Shown piece by piece: positions 17,237 to 25,582 of a stretch of DNA of 64,000 bases. The DNA is from Burkholderia sp. Bp8963 (GTDB lineage: Bacteria; Pseudomonadota; Gammaproteobacteria; Burkholderiales; Burkholderiaceae). Where the stretch lies: positions 1 through 64,000 of the forward strand of contig NZ_QTQP01000037.1 in NCBI RefSeq assembly GCF_003854275.1, read 5' to 3'. How positions within the stretch are numbered: position 1 is the stretch's first letter; each line of letters starts with the position of its first letter. Position numbers and translations under genes: made by a program. The notes below the pieces were generated by a model, which had not been told where the DNA came from, did not search any database, and was given only the letters and a program-made list of their open reading frames with translations.

Positions 17237-17497
17237 ATGACAACACTGTCCGATATTGGAGAGATGCTGAGAGAGACTCGCCGTGCGGAAGGTCTTTCCC
17301 AGAAAGAGCTTGCTGAGCGTGCCGGTATCGCGCGCACGACGCTCACACGCATGGAAACGCTTGCGCGAGGCGACATGAGCGTGTCTGCGCTGGTGCGACT
17401 CCTCGAGGCAGCCGGCTATGATCTGCGACCGGTCAAGCGCGGACATGGGCGCACGCTGGACGACGTGCTGGCTGAACAGCGCAAGACGGGGGGCTAA
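17237..17497 (+). CDS. XRE-family transcriptional regulator (HipB/antitoxin-like)
   Basis: This 86-residue protein is essentially one helix-turn-helix domain (IGEMLRETRRAEGLSQKEL, then RAGIARTTLTRMET) with a short tail carrying AAGYDLRPVKRG. That tail is common in HipB-like antitoxins. No intact toxin follows: after the stop a start codon at 17501 gives only 12 codons. It may therefore be an orphan antitoxin or a stand-alone repressor. No good ribosome site precedes ATG 17237, and a half-site overlaps the leader, so binding could block its own expression. The local base composition is less GC-rich than the flanking core genes. Confidence 0.85.
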   Translation: MTTLSDIGEMLRETRRAEGLSQKELAERAGIARTTLTRMETLARGDMSVSALVRLLEAAGYDLRPVKRGHGRTLDDVLAEQRKTGG

Positions 17498-17964
17498 CGA
17501 CATGCCCGCCGAGCCAATACAGAGCAATCTGAGGCGTTGAGTTTTTCGAGTGCAGCGTTCGACGTGCGTTTTCAAACGACCTCGGTCGGTAGCGGTTGAT
17601 CGTGTGCGTCGGTAACCGGACAGGTCGAGACATTTGCGACACCTGCCTGGATGATTTTCAATCGACTGACCTGCATTGACGACAACGGTTTGGGCAGGCA
17701 ACATGTTTTTATGAACCACGACCCGCTCAATTTCATGATGTGCTCCATGACCGCCGATGGCGAGTCGTGGGAGTCGTGACGTTCATACACCGTACACAGA
17801 CTTTCTCAACGGCCCCGCCAGTCATGTCGGGGCCGTGTCGTTTCAGCCGCTCCGAATTGCATTGGCGCAGACAGGAGTGAATGCATGCATCACGGAGTAC
17901 GTATTTCCATTCTTGGTGACGTTGCCGGCGTGTCGACTTGGCCGCTTGAGCCGAGGAGCGCGGC
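17498..17964. other. Gene-free stretch after the XRE gene
   Basis: No convincing gene was found here. The composition is mixed and frames are short. CGGCCCCG (17809-17816) and CGGGGCCG (17828-17835) form an 8-bp stem without a T-run. The stretch may be decayed sequence left where a toxin gene would be expected, but no recognisable toxin remnant could be read. Confidence 0.35.
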
Positions 17965-18441
17965 ATGCTGACGATTCGAAAAGCGAACTGCGACGACGTG
18001 CTCGACGCGTGGGATATCCGTAAAGCGTCGGTGCATGCCGGGTGCTCGGAACACTATCCCAAGGCGACCCTTTCGGCCTGGGTCGATGGCACGCCGACCG
18101 ACAAATGGGCCGGCATCGTCGAGCGCGACTTCTACGTTGTCGTCGATCAGGGGCTGGTTGTCGGAACAGGAATGCTGACGCTCGCAAGCGGGCAAGTCGA
18201 CGCGATCTTCGTCCGACCGTCTTTCATGGGGCGCGGCATCGGGCGCAAGATGCTAGGTTTTCTTGAGGCCCTGGCTGTTGATCATGGTCTTGCCGCAATG
18301 CGGCTCGATGCAACGCTGAACGCGGCGCCTTTCTATTGTCGTTGTGGTTGGTCGGGCGACTCGGTTTCGATGTACCGTACCTCGCGCGGACTGGAACTGG
18401 CTTGCGTGCCGATGACGAAGCGTGTCACCGTCAGCGGATAG
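17965..18441 (+). CDS. GNAT-family N-acetyltransferase
   Basis: The 158-residue protein fits the GNAT fold, which transfers an acetyl group from acetyl-CoA to an amine. The acetyl-CoA loop is visible as VRPSFMGRGIGRKML (the Q/R-x-x-G-x-G/A motif), preceded by the strand QVDAIFV and followed by a C-terminal APFYCRCGW block typical of family motif B. The substrate is unknown. ATG 17965 follows GAGGAGCG. It stands alone within an islet of small accessory genes. Confidence 0.85.
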   Translation: MLTIRKANCDDVLDAWDIRKASVHAGCSEHYPKATLSAWVDGTPTDKWAGIVERDFYVVVDQGLVVGTGMLTLASGQVDAIFVRPSFMGRGIGRKMLGFLEALAVDHGLAAMRLDATLNAAPFYCRCGWSGDSVSMYRTSRGLELACVPMTKRVTVSG

Positions 18442-18508
18442 GGTGCTCGTCGGCCGACGACTGCCGCACATGCGGCAATAGTCGGTCATTTTGAGCCATT
18501 CGAGATTG

Positions 18509-19003
18509 CTACCCGATTGAGCGCTGCATGACGATGAGATCGCCCGTGAACCTCGGACTGCTCGTGCGTCGAATCTCCTCGAAGCCCTCGCGCCGCCAGA
18601 ATTCATGCGCGCGAGGATTGGTTGAAACGACGGCAAGCTGCGCCGTGCGGTAGCCCCGCTCGCGCGCCATTTCGACCAGCATCCCCAGCGCAGCCTTTCC
18701 ATGCCCTCGACCCTGATGCGCTTCGGAGAGGAGGATCAGGCCGATCCAGATGCAGTCGTCGGCTGGATACGAGCGAATGACATCTGCGCAGCCGATCATT
18801 TCACTTCCGACAAAGAATCCGAAGACTGATTTGTCTGCTGCATCCTTGCTGGCTGGCTTGCCGAAGAAGAAATCGTCGACATCTTCTGTGGACGGCGGAC
18901 GGCCTTCAACGAGTTCCGTGTACGAAGGTGCTTCATTGAAGACGCGCAAGACATTTGCACAGTCGCTAGGTGACTCGCTGGACAGTGGGCGCACTGTAAG
19001 CAT
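18509..19003 (-). CDS. GNAT-family N-acetyltransferase
   Basis: This is a 164-residue acetyltransferase-like protein with LILLSEAHQGRGHGKAAL as the acetyl-CoA loop and AHEFWRREGFEEI as motif B. The target is unknown. The start is uncertain: ATG 19003 has no obvious ribosome site, and in-frame sequence upstream (a GTG near 19054 after a distant GGAGG) would add 17 residues. It is transcribed against the neighbouring GNAT gene. Confidence 0.8.
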   Translation of the reverse strand: MLTVRPLSSESPSDCANVLRVFNEAPSYTELVEGRPPSTEDVDDFFFGKPASKDAADKSVFGFFVGSEMIGCADVIRSYPADDCIWIGLILLSEAHQGRGHGKAALGMLVEMARERGYRTAQLAVVSTNPRAHEFWRREGFEEIRRTSSPRFTGDLIVMQRSIG

Positions 19004-19194
19004 CGGGTATTCGTCGGAAGTATGAAGTTCAATTTTAAGCCGGTTTGCTTCCACAATACTTGCGATGATCCTCCGCAGCACGCCTGACCGGCCCAAGAGA
19101 GGCTGGCCGTACATGCCATGTATGGCGGGCCTGGGGGAGGGCCGTGAGGCCTGCCCTTATCCCGACGTTCTTGCGGGAAGGGGGGGCGCCAAAT

Positions 19195-19238
19195 TGATGC
19201 GTGATGCGTGATGCTATAATGTTGATGCTTGATGATGC
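19195..19238 (+). promoter_or_regulatory. vapBC promoter with iterated TGATGC repeats
   Basis: A perfect TATAAT sits at 19215-19220. Around it the hexamer TGATGC occurs five times: 19195-19200, 19202-19207 and 19209-19214 (7-base period) upstream, and 19223-19228 and 19233-19238 downstream. Iterated sites straddling a -10 box just before an antitoxin gene suggest autorepression by VapB or the VapBC complex, as is usual for such systems. The -35 box is weak. Confidence 0.6.
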
Positions 19239-19248
19239 TGGAGGCACC

Positions 19249-19482
19249 ATGCGAACCACACTCGATATCGATGACGACGTACTTGCGATCGCTCGTGCTC
19301 GCGCCGAACGCGAGCACGTTTCAATCGGCCGCGTGCTGTCGGCGCTCGCGCGCGCAGCGCTGCGTCCGACCGGCGATGTGCCGGCCGCGACGCGCAATGG
19401 CCTGCCAGTGCTGCCGAATGCGGGTACCGCACGCCCTGTCACGCTCGATCTCGTCAACCAGTTGCGCGACGAGGCGCCCTAA
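19249..19482 (+). CDS. vapB: VapB-like antitoxin
   Basis: This 77-residue protein starts with a ribbon-helix-helix-like segment (MRTTLDIDDDVLAIARARAE) as in CopG/VapB antitoxins. The C-terminal tail, rich in Pro/Ala, probably wraps the toxin. ATG 19249 follows GGAGG. Its stop codon TAA overlaps the ATG of the next gene by one base, the tight coupling typical of toxin-antitoxin pairs. The name is by family and position, not by exact subtype. Confidence 0.85.
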   Translation: MRTTLDIDDDVLAIARARAEREHVSIGRVLSALARAALRPTGDVPAATRNGLPVLPNAGTARPVTLDLVNQLRDEAP

Positions 19483-19913
19483 TGGCCTATCTGCTTGACG
19501 TCAACGTGTTGATTGCCCTGCTTGATGCCGGCCATGTGCAGCATGACGCAGCGCATGAGTGGTTTGGACGGGTTGGGCATGACGCTTGGGCCACATGTCC
19601 GCTGACCGAAAACGGTGTGTTGCGCATCATCGGTAATCCTCGCTATCCGAATACGATGGGGACGCCCGCTGCTGTTGCACCGCTCGCAGCTCAACTGCGC
19701 GCGCACCCTGGACATCGTTTTTGGCCCGACGACGTTAGTTTGCTGGATGCGCAACACGTCGACGCCTCAAGGCTGCTCGCCACCGATCAGGTCACGGATT
19801 CCTATCTGCTTGCGCTCGCTCGCGCGCATGGCGGGAAGCTCGCAACCTTCGATCGCCGGCTGGTGGTCGACGCAGTGCCGGGCGGCGGACGCCATCTGGA
19901 AGTAATTGCCTGA
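19482..19913 (+). CDS. vapC: VapC-like PIN-domain toxin (ribonuclease)
   Basis: This 143-residue PIN-domain protein is a predicted magnesium-dependent RNase that VapB keeps inactive. The acidic active-site residues are all present: Asp6 (LLDVNVL), Glu43 (TENGVL), Asp106 (TDSYLLALA) and Asp124 (TFDRRL). The toxin therefore looks intact. It overlaps vapB by one base. VapC enzymes usually cut tRNA or rRNA; the target here cannot be told. Confidence 0.9.
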   Translation: MAYLLDVNVLIALLDAGHVQHDAAHEWFGRVGHDAWATCPLTENGVLRIIGNPRYPNTMGTPAAVAPLAAQLRAHPGHRFWPDDVSLLDAQHVDASRLLATDQVTDSYLLALARAHGGKLATFDRRLVVDAVPGGGRHLEVIA

Positions 19914-20194
19914 CGCGCGTTGTACGTACCGGGAAATTTCAGCGCAACCAAACCGATAGTCGACAGCCTCGGACTGTAGGGAAGGCATGACTTTCGTCGT
20001 TGCGTTTGCGTGGCGTCCCTCATCTCCCGTTGATGACCAAACCGCAAGACCTAGTGCATAGATATCGTTTGCCGCAGCCTTAATGACTGTCGACAATCGT
20101 GGCTCGAATTTGCCGCCGATGCGTCAGAAGCGCATCGGCGGCCGGCAACCGGGCGGCTATCCCGGCCATCCCCCGCCATCCAGCCCACGACGAC

Positions 20195-21394
20195 ATGTAC
20201 GCGTTCACACCTTCGTTCCAGCATCCCGCCGGCTCGCCGATCCGCGAGTTGTTCAAGTACCTGAGCGAGCCCGGCATGATTTCCTTTGCGGGCGGCTATC
20301 CGGCCAGCGACCTGTTCGACACCGACGGCCTGAACACAGCCGCCGAGCGTGCGTATGCGCAGCCGGTCCGCTGCCTGCAGTACGGCCCGACCGACGGCCT
20401 CACCGAACTCAAGCAGCAACTGATCGCGCTGATGGCGCGTCGCGGCGTGACCTGCACGCCCGCCGAACTGCTCGTCACGACCGGCTCGCAACAGGGCCTC
20501 GACCTGCTGCTGCGCGTGATGGTCGCGCCGGGCGACGTGGTGCTGACCGAACAGCCCGCGTATCCGGCAACGCTGCAGGCGATGCGCCTGCAGCAGGCGC
20601 GCATCGTCACGATTCCGGTGGACGGCGAAGGCCTCGACGTCGACCGCCTCGATGCGCTGCTTGCGTCGGGCAAGATCGCGCAGCCGAAGCTGCTGTACAC
20701 GGTGCCGACCTTCGCGAACCCGACCGGCGCGACGCTTACGCGCGAGCGCCGGCTGAAGCTGCTGCGTCTCGCGGTGCAATATCGCTTCCTGATCGTCGAG
20801 GACGATCCATACGGCGACTTGCGTTTCACGGGCGAAGCGGTGCCGTCGATGCTCGCGCTGGCCGCCGAAGTGGACGGCGCCCGCGACTGGATCGTGCATT
20901 TCGCGAGCCTGTCGAAGATCGTCGCGCCGGGCCTGCGTGTGGGCTGGACGATCGCGCCGGCCGAGATCGCGCGGCGCTGCGTGATCGCGAAGCAGACGGT
21001 CGATCTGTGCAGCACGCCATGGACGCAGGCGACGGCCGCCGAATATCTCGCGGACGGCGCGCTCGAGCGTCATCTGCCGCGCATCACCGAAGCGTACAAG
21101 CGCAAATGCGACGCGATGTGCGATGCGTTGCGCGACGGGCTCGGCGATGCGATTGAATTCCATCGTCCCGAAGGCGGGATGTTCGTGTGGGCGCGGATCG
21201 GCGCGGTGTCGTCGGCTGTGCTGCTGCAGCACGCGATCGCGAACAAGATCGTATTCGTGCCCGGCAACGCGTTCTTCGCGGACAACGTCGACGACGCATC
21301 GCTGCGCCTGTCGTTCGCCGCGCCGGACGTCGGCGCGATCAAGGAAGGCGTCGCGCGGCTCGCGCGCGCATATGGCGCGGCGCTGGCCGCATAA
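20195..21394 (+). CDS. PLP-dependent aminotransferase (class I/II)
   Basis: The 399-residue fold-type I aminotransferase has SFAGGYPASDLF near the start, the GSQQGLDLL cofactor loop, NPTGATL, the VEDDPYGDLRF segment and the Schiff-base lysine Lys241 in SLSKIVAPGLRVGW. This combination is typical of the group that includes 2-aminoadipate aminotransferases (LysN) and the catalytic half of MocR proteins, but no helix-turn-helix is attached. The amino donor is unknown. A role with the 2-oxoadipate genes 10 kb away is only a speculation. No clear ribosome site precedes ATG 20195; the upstream frame looks non-coding. Confidence 0.88.
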   Translation: MYAFTPSFQHPAGSPIRELFKYLSEPGMISFAGGYPASDLFDTDGLNTAAERAYAQPVRCLQYGPTDGLTELKQQLIALMARRGVTCTPAELLVTTGSQQGLDLLLRVMVAPGDVVLTEQPAYPATLQAMRLQQARIVTIPVDGEGLDVDRLDALLASGKIAQPKLLYTVPTFANPTGATLTRERRLKLLRLAVQYRFLIVEDDPYGDLRFTGEAVPSMLALAAEVDGARDWIVHFASLSKIVAPGLRVGWTIAPAEIARRCVIAKQTVDLCSTPWTQATAAEYLADGALERHLPRITEAYKRKCDAMCDALRDGLGDAIEFHRPEGGMFVWARIGAVSSAVLLQHAIANKIVFVPGNAFFADNVDDASLRLSFAAPDVGAIKEGVARLARAYGAALAA

Positions 21395-21406
21395 GGAGAC
21401 ACAACG

Positions 21407-21595
21407 ATGAACGTGACAGTCAACGAAACCGCGTGGATCGATGAGGCGCCGGGCATGGCCGACATCGGGCCGATCGCGCATCTGTCGTCGCAGATCAGCG
21501 CGGGGCCCGAATATGTCGCCGAAGTGCTCGGGCGACTGGGGGCCGACCGCACGGACGCCGACGACATGGCGCCGGTCGTACTCGGCTATAACTGA
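21407..21595 (+). CDS. Small acidic protein of unknown function, coupled to the aminotransferase
   Basis: I do not recognise this 62-residue protein. It has a strong AAGGAG ribosome site that overlaps the stop of the aminotransferase gene, 8 bases before the ATG, so it is probably translated from the same message. It is acidic, lacks cysteine, has no signal peptide or membrane span, and ends MAPVVLGYN. It could be a small partner subunit or a precursor peptide, but no peptide-modifying enzyme is encoded nearby. Confidence 0.6.
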   Translation: MNVTVNETAWIDEAPGMADIGPIAHLSSQISAGPEYVAEVLGRLGADRTDADDMAPVVLGYN

Positions 21596-21596
21596 G

Positions 21597-21631
21597 CGTA
21601 GCGGCGTAGCGGCGTAGCGGCGTAGCTCGCC
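21597..21631. repeat. Nine-base tandem repeat GCGTAGCGG
   Basis: Directly after the small gene's stop, GCGTAGCGG repeats about three and a half times. The following GCCGCCTACCGCC is partly complementary to it, so the transcript could fold into a hairpin ahead of the converging LysR gene. Confidence 0.5.
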
Positions 21632-21683
21632 GCCTACCGCCCACCGCCCGCTCTGCCACTGCTGCGAAGATCACGCATGCGCG

Positions 21684-22580
21684 TTATGGCTGCCCGTCCA
21701 GCCCCGCCTGCGCAATCAACCAGTCGCGCATCACCGCGAGCGTGTCGTCGTCGCGCCGTTCACCCGGATACACGAGATAGAACCCCACCGACAGCGGCAA
21801 CGCAACGTCGAACGGCTTGCACAGCCGCCCTGCAGCGATGTCGCGCTCGACGAGCGGATCGGTCGCAAGCGCGATACCCTGGCCGGCGACTGCCGCGTCG
21901 ATTGCAAGCGACGTCTGGTTGAAGCGCAGCCCCTTGTGCGGATCGATATCGACAGGTTCCGGCAGCGCCGCGAGAAAATCCGGCCACAAATCGTGCGCGT
22001 CGTGCAGCAGCACGTGGCCGGCCAGCGCGCGCGGCGATGCGGGCGCGGCCCGCAGCGACGGGCTGCACACCGCGCACACGTCGAGCGGAAACAGCTGACG
22101 CGCGGCGAGGCTCTTGCCGAACGGCGGCTTGCCGAAACGGATCGCGAGATCGACGCCGTCGTGGCGGAACGTCGCGAGCTGCTGGTCGGCGATCACGCGC
22201 ACGTCGATGTCCGGATGCGCGTCGGTGAAGTGCGCGAGCCGTGGAATCAGCCACTTCGACGCGAACGACGGCGTCGTGCTGATCGTCAGCGTCGCGCGCC
22301 GTTTCACAAGCTTGTCGGTCGCGTCGGCGATCGCGTTCAGCGCGCGCTGCACATCGGAAAAATACGCGGCGCCGTCGTGCGTCAGCGCGAGGCCGCGCGG
22401 CAGGCGCTCGAACAGCCGCAGGCCGAGCGCGTCCTCCAGATGCCGCACCTGCTGCGCGACCGCGCCCTGCGTGACGCCGATCTCGTCCGCGGCCGCGCGG
22501 AAGTTCAGATGCCGCGCGGACACTTCGAACGCACGTAGCGCATTGAGCGGCGGCAGGCGGGACGGGCGGCGGGTCGACAT
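21684..22580 (-). CDS. LysR-type regulator (GcvA-like)
   Basis: The 298-residue protein has the N-terminal helix-turn-helix (LNFRAAADEIGVTQGAVAQQ) and a LysR effector domain with TISTTPSFASKWLIPRL and VDLAIRFGKPPFG, typical of the GcvA branch. It is divergent from the SDR gene with a 134-bp shared region, where GTCGAA and TTCGAC (about 22600-22640) form a spaced inverted repeat. Control of the SDR is likely by position; the effector is unknown. Confidence 0.88.
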   Translation of the reverse strand: MSTRRPSRLPPLNALRAFEVSARHLNFRAAADEIGVTQGAVAQQVRHLEDALGLRLFERLPRGLALTHDGAAYFSDVQRALNAIADATDKLVKRRATLTISTTPSFASKWLIPRLAHFTDAHPDIDVRVIADQQLATFRHDGVDLAIRFGKPPFGKSLAARQLFPLDVCAVCSPSLRAAPASPRALAGHVLLHDAHDLWPDFLAALPEPVDIDPHKGLRFNQTSLAIDAAVAGQGIALATDPLVERDIAAGRLCKPFDVALPLSVGFYLVYPGERRDDDTLAVMRDWLIAQAGLDGQP

Positions 22581-22714
22581 CGTCAGGCAGTAGAAAATCT
22601 ATCGTCGAAGCGCAGAAATACTGGTTCGACAGTGAACGGAAATGCGCACTACATTACATGAATACGCGTCCGGTGGCGGATGCGCAATCGCTTGAATCGG
22701 ACAAGGAGCACATC

Positions 22715-23419
22715 GTGACTGTAGAAAAAGTGGCGCTGATCACGGCGGCGGGCAAGGGCATGGGCGCGGCGATCGCGCGGGAACTGGCGGCGAGCGGCTA
22801 TCGGGTCGCGCTGATGTCGCCGTCGGGCAGCGCGGTGGCGCTCGCCGAGGAACTCGGTGGCTTCGGGATCCAGGGCTCGGTCACCGTGGACGCGGACATC
22901 GACCGGCTGGTGCACGAGACGGTTGCCCGCTACGGCCGGATCGACGCGGTCGTCAACAACACCGGGCATCCGCCGAAGGGCGACTTGCTGGCGATCACCG
23001 ACGATAACTGGCATGCGGGGCTCGACCTGATCCTGCTGAACGTCGTGCGCGTGATGCGCCGCGTGACGCCGATCTTCCAGGCGCAGGGCGGCGGCGCGGT
23101 GGTCAATATCTCGAGCTTCGCGGCAGACGCGCCCGAGCAGCCGATGCCCGTGTCGTCGGCACTGCGTGCGGCGCTGAGTGCGTGGACGCGTCTGTACGCG
23201 GAACGCTACGCAGCCGAGAACATCCGGATGAACGCCGTGCTGCCGGGCTTCATCGACAGCTGGCCCGAAACGCCGGAGATCGTCGCGCGCATTCCGGCGG
23301 GCCGCTTTGGCAAGACCGGGGAAATCGCGAAGACGGTCGCGTTCCTGCTGTCAGACGGCGCGGGCTACATCACCGGGCAGAACATCCGCGTCGACGGCGC
23401 GATCGTGAAGGCGCTCTGA
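22715..23419 (+). CDS. SDR-family protein with a non-canonical catalytic site
   Basis: The protein has the Rossmann fold of short-chain dehydrogenases: a variant glycine motif TAAGKGMG (residues 10-17), VNNTG, NIRMNAVLPGFID and the C-terminal ITGQNIRVDGA. The catalytic Tyr-x-x-x-Lys is absent. At the matching place it reads SSALRAAL, with Ser147 and Arg151. A subgroup of FabG-like SDRs is known to lack a perfect tetrad, so it may bind NAD(P) without normal reductase chemistry or use another residue. I start it at GTG 22715, seven bases after AAGGAG. It is controlled, probably, by the divergent LysR gene. Confidence 0.85.
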   Translation: MTVEKVALITAAGKGMGAAIARELAASGYRVALMSPSGSAVALAEELGGFGIQGSVTVDADIDRLVHETVARYGRIDAVVNNTGHPPKGDLLAITDDNWHAGLDLILLNVVRVMRRVTPIFQAQGGGAVVNISSFAADAPEQPMPVSSALRAALSAWTRLYAERYAAENIRMNAVLPGFIDSWPETPEIVARIPAGRFGKTGEIAKTVAFLLSDGAGYITGQNIRVDGAIVKAL

Positions 23420-23432
23420 GCGCGGCCATGAA

Positions 23433-23474
23433 GGCAACGGCGGCGGCAACGGCGGCGGCAACGGCGGCGGCCGC
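23433..23474. repeat. Twelve-base tandem repeat GGCAACGGCGGC
   Basis: GGCAACGGCGGC is repeated three times just after the SDR stop, followed by GGCCGCC. It is not in a coding frame that looks real. Slippage between copies is likely across strains. Confidence 0.6.
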
Positions 23475-23712
23475 CAGGCCGCATGGCCCCGGTAAGCGCT
23501 ATTTCCCCAACGATTTTGAATCGCTGTGTGTCGTGTACGAACGCAGATACGTTGGGATACAAAGCGTTCGGACGGTTCGGATATAAATCCGGTGAAGCGT
23601 TGTCGCGCGGCGGTTCGGCAGCATCGGAGCCGCGCTCGCGAACGGTGATTGCAGCCTGCCCGCCCGTGTGCCACGGGCCCCTTCCTCGACGATCGACCAT
23701 GGAGAACGAGTC

Positions 23713-24759
23713 ATGCCTGATACCGTGAACACCCGCCGCCGCCTGATCCTGGGCACGACGCTGGCGAGCCTGAGCCTCGCCGACCTCGGCCTCGGCAATC
23801 TCGCCCGCGCGCAGTCGGCGCCCGATACGCCGGCGCCGAAGCGCGCAGCCGGTGCCGGCGCGTCGTTCGGCACGATCCACCAGATCGACGCGGGCGTGCT
23901 GAACGTCGGGTATGCGGACGTCGGGCCGAAGGACGGCCCTGTCGTGTTCCTGCTGCATGGCTGGCCGTACGACATCTACAGCTACGCGGAAGTCGCGCCG
24001 CTGCTCGCGGCGGCCGGCTATCGCGTGATCGTGCCGTACCTGCGCGGCTACGGCTCGACGACGTTCCGCTCGGCCGACACGGTGCGCAACGGCCAGCAGG
24101 CCGTGACGGCCGTCGACATCGTCGCGCTGATGGATGCGCTGAAGATCGACCAGGCCGTGTTCGGCGGCTACGACTGGGGCGCGCGCACGGCCGACATCAT
24201 CGCGGCGATGTGGCCGCAGCGCGTGAAGGCGCTGGTGTCGGTGAGCGGCTACCTGATCGGCAGCCAGGAGGCGAACCGCAAGCCGCTGCCGCCGCAAGCC
24301 GAATTCCAGTGGTGGTATCAGTTCTATTTCACGACCGAGCGCGGCGCGCTCGGCTACGCGGCGAACCGCGATGCGTTCAACAAGCTGATCTGGCAGCTCG
24401 CGTCGCCGAAATGGCAGTTCGACGATGCGACCTACGCGCGCACCGCGGCGTCGTTCCAGAACGCCGATCACGTGGCCGTCGTGATCCACAACTACCGCTG
24501 GCGTCTCGGGCTCGCGAAGGGCGAGGCGCGCTACGACGACATCGAGCGGCGCCTCGCGGCCGCGCCGGCGATCTCAGTGCCGACGATCACGATGGAAGGC
24601 GACGCGAACGGCGCGCCGCATCCGGAACCGGCCGCGTACGCGAAGAAGTTTACGGGCAAGTACCAGCATCGCACGATCAGCGGCGGCATCGGCCACAACC
24701 TGCCGCAGGAGGCGCCGCAGGCATTTGCCGATGCGATCCTGCAGGTCGAGCATCTGTGA
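23713..24759 (+). CDS. Secreted alpha/beta hydrolase, epoxide hydrolase-like
   Basis: The 348-residue protein carries an N-terminal export signal with twin arginine character (NTRRRLILGTTLA, then a cleavage site after ARAQSA). The fold follows epoxide hydrolases: oxyanion motif HGWP at 82-85, the nucleophile Asp154 in GGYDWGAR where esterases have serine, and a C-terminal histidine in GGIGHNLPQ. It would hydrolyse an epoxide or a haloalkane in the periplasm; the substrate is unknown. ATG 23713 follows GGAGAACGAG. Two hairpins, one with T-runs, end the unit. Confidence 0.85.
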   Translation: MPDTVNTRRRLILGTTLASLSLADLGLGNLARAQSAPDTPAPKRAAGAGASFGTIHQIDAGVLNVGYADVGPKDGPVVFLLHGWPYDIYSYAEVAPLLAAAGYRVIVPYLRGYGSTTFRSADTVRNGQQAVTAVDIVALMDALKIDQAVFGGYDWGARTADIIAAMWPQRVKALVSVSGYLIGSQEANRKPLPPQAEFQWWYQFYFTTERGALGYAANRDAFNKLIWQLASPKWQFDDATYARTAASFQNADHVAVVIHNYRWRLGLAKGEARYDDIERRLAAAPAISVPTITMEGDANGAPHPEPAAYAKKFTGKYQHRTISGGIGHNLPQEAPQAFADAILQVEHL

Positions 24760-25150
24760 CGCGGCTCGCGCCGTGACGCGATGGCCATGAGTAAAAGGCG
24801 TGCCCTTGCGGCACGCCCGGATTGCTGACGAACCCCTCGTTTTTCGGAACGAGGGGTTTTGTCTTTTTTATTGCGCGGCTTTGGCGCGTCGCGCAAATGG
24901 CGCGATGCACTGCATGCTGCAGTCTCGGTAGACGAAGTGCGGAGCGCTCATGCGCACGGCGATGCGCGATTTTGTATCGCACTGTATCTGCGGCCGTCCT
25001 GGAAAAACTGGCATGCACCCGGCCTTGTTGCAGAAACATGCCCGATACGTTGGCGGGTTCTACTGTCGACGTGCGGAGATCACCCGATGTGAACAGTCAA
25101 ATCGGATACCGAATGATCGTTCCGCCAACCTCAACTTCTGGAGAACGTTC
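24760..25150. other. Gene-free stretch with terminator
   Basis: The first part holds a hairpin (GGCGTGC/GCACGCC, 24798-24818) and the intrinsic terminator described next. The middle (24870-25080) shows no gene or motif that I recognise. It ends with the leader of the DUF4148 gene and its CTGGAG ribosome site. Confidence 0.5.
24831..24873 (+). terminator. Intrinsic terminator after the epoxide hydrolase-like gene
   Basis: AACCCCTCGTT (24831-24841) pairs with AACGAGGGGTT (24848-24858) and is followed by TTGTC and a run of T to about 24869. It is a strong rho-independent terminator, readable on both strands. Confidence 0.85.
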
Positions 25151-25489
25151 ATGAACACCGCCCGAATCCTCGCCGCTGCCGTGCTGGCTATCGCCCCCGC
25201 CTTGTCCTTCGCCGATGCCGGACACGGCGTCACGCGCGCCGACGTGCGCGCCGAACTGGTTCGACTGGAGCAGGCCGGCTACAACCTGGCCCGCAGCGAA
25301 CCGCATTACCCCGATGACGTCATCGCTGCCACGCAGCGGGTCGCACGTTCCGACCAGAACGGCCCGTCGAAGTCGGACGGCGACACCATGGCCGACACGT
25401 CCTCGCCGGACCAGCATCACGATGCGATGCACGGGCGCGCGGCACGTGGCGCCGCGTACTCCGCCGACGACCTCTATGCGCATTCGTGA
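25151..25489 (+). CDS. Small secreted DUF4148-type protein
   Basis: The 112-residue protein has a signal peptide (ARILAAAVLAIAPALSFADA) followed by the DUF4148 hallmark TRADVRAELVRLEQAGYN and a tail rich in Asp, His and Ser. Such proteins are abundant in Burkholderia and have no known function; they are thought to be periplasmic. The ATG follows CTGGAGAACG. It is separated by 93 bases from the next hydrolase gene, so they may be co-expressed. Confidence 0.85.
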   Translation: MNTARILAAAVLAIAPALSFADAGHGVTRADVRAELVRLEQAGYNLARSEPHYPDDVIAATQRVARSDQNGPSKSDGDTMADTSSPDQHHDAMHGRAARGAAYSADDLYAHS

Positions 25490-25582
25490 TCCGTTGCCGC
25501 GCCGTCGCCGCGTACGGACGGCGACGGCGCGGCGGCAATCGTAGGACTTCACGTGAACAACACGACAGAAAGGAGCATGACA

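Noticed and set aside
17757..18023. An 88-codon frame before the GNAT gene
   Set aside because: It overlaps the acetyltransferase start, has no ribosome site and no recognisable sequence.
24950..25150. N-terminal extension of the DUF4148 protein
   Set aside because: The extension is unrelated cysteine-rich sequence; a clean signal peptide starts at 25151 after a good ribosome site.
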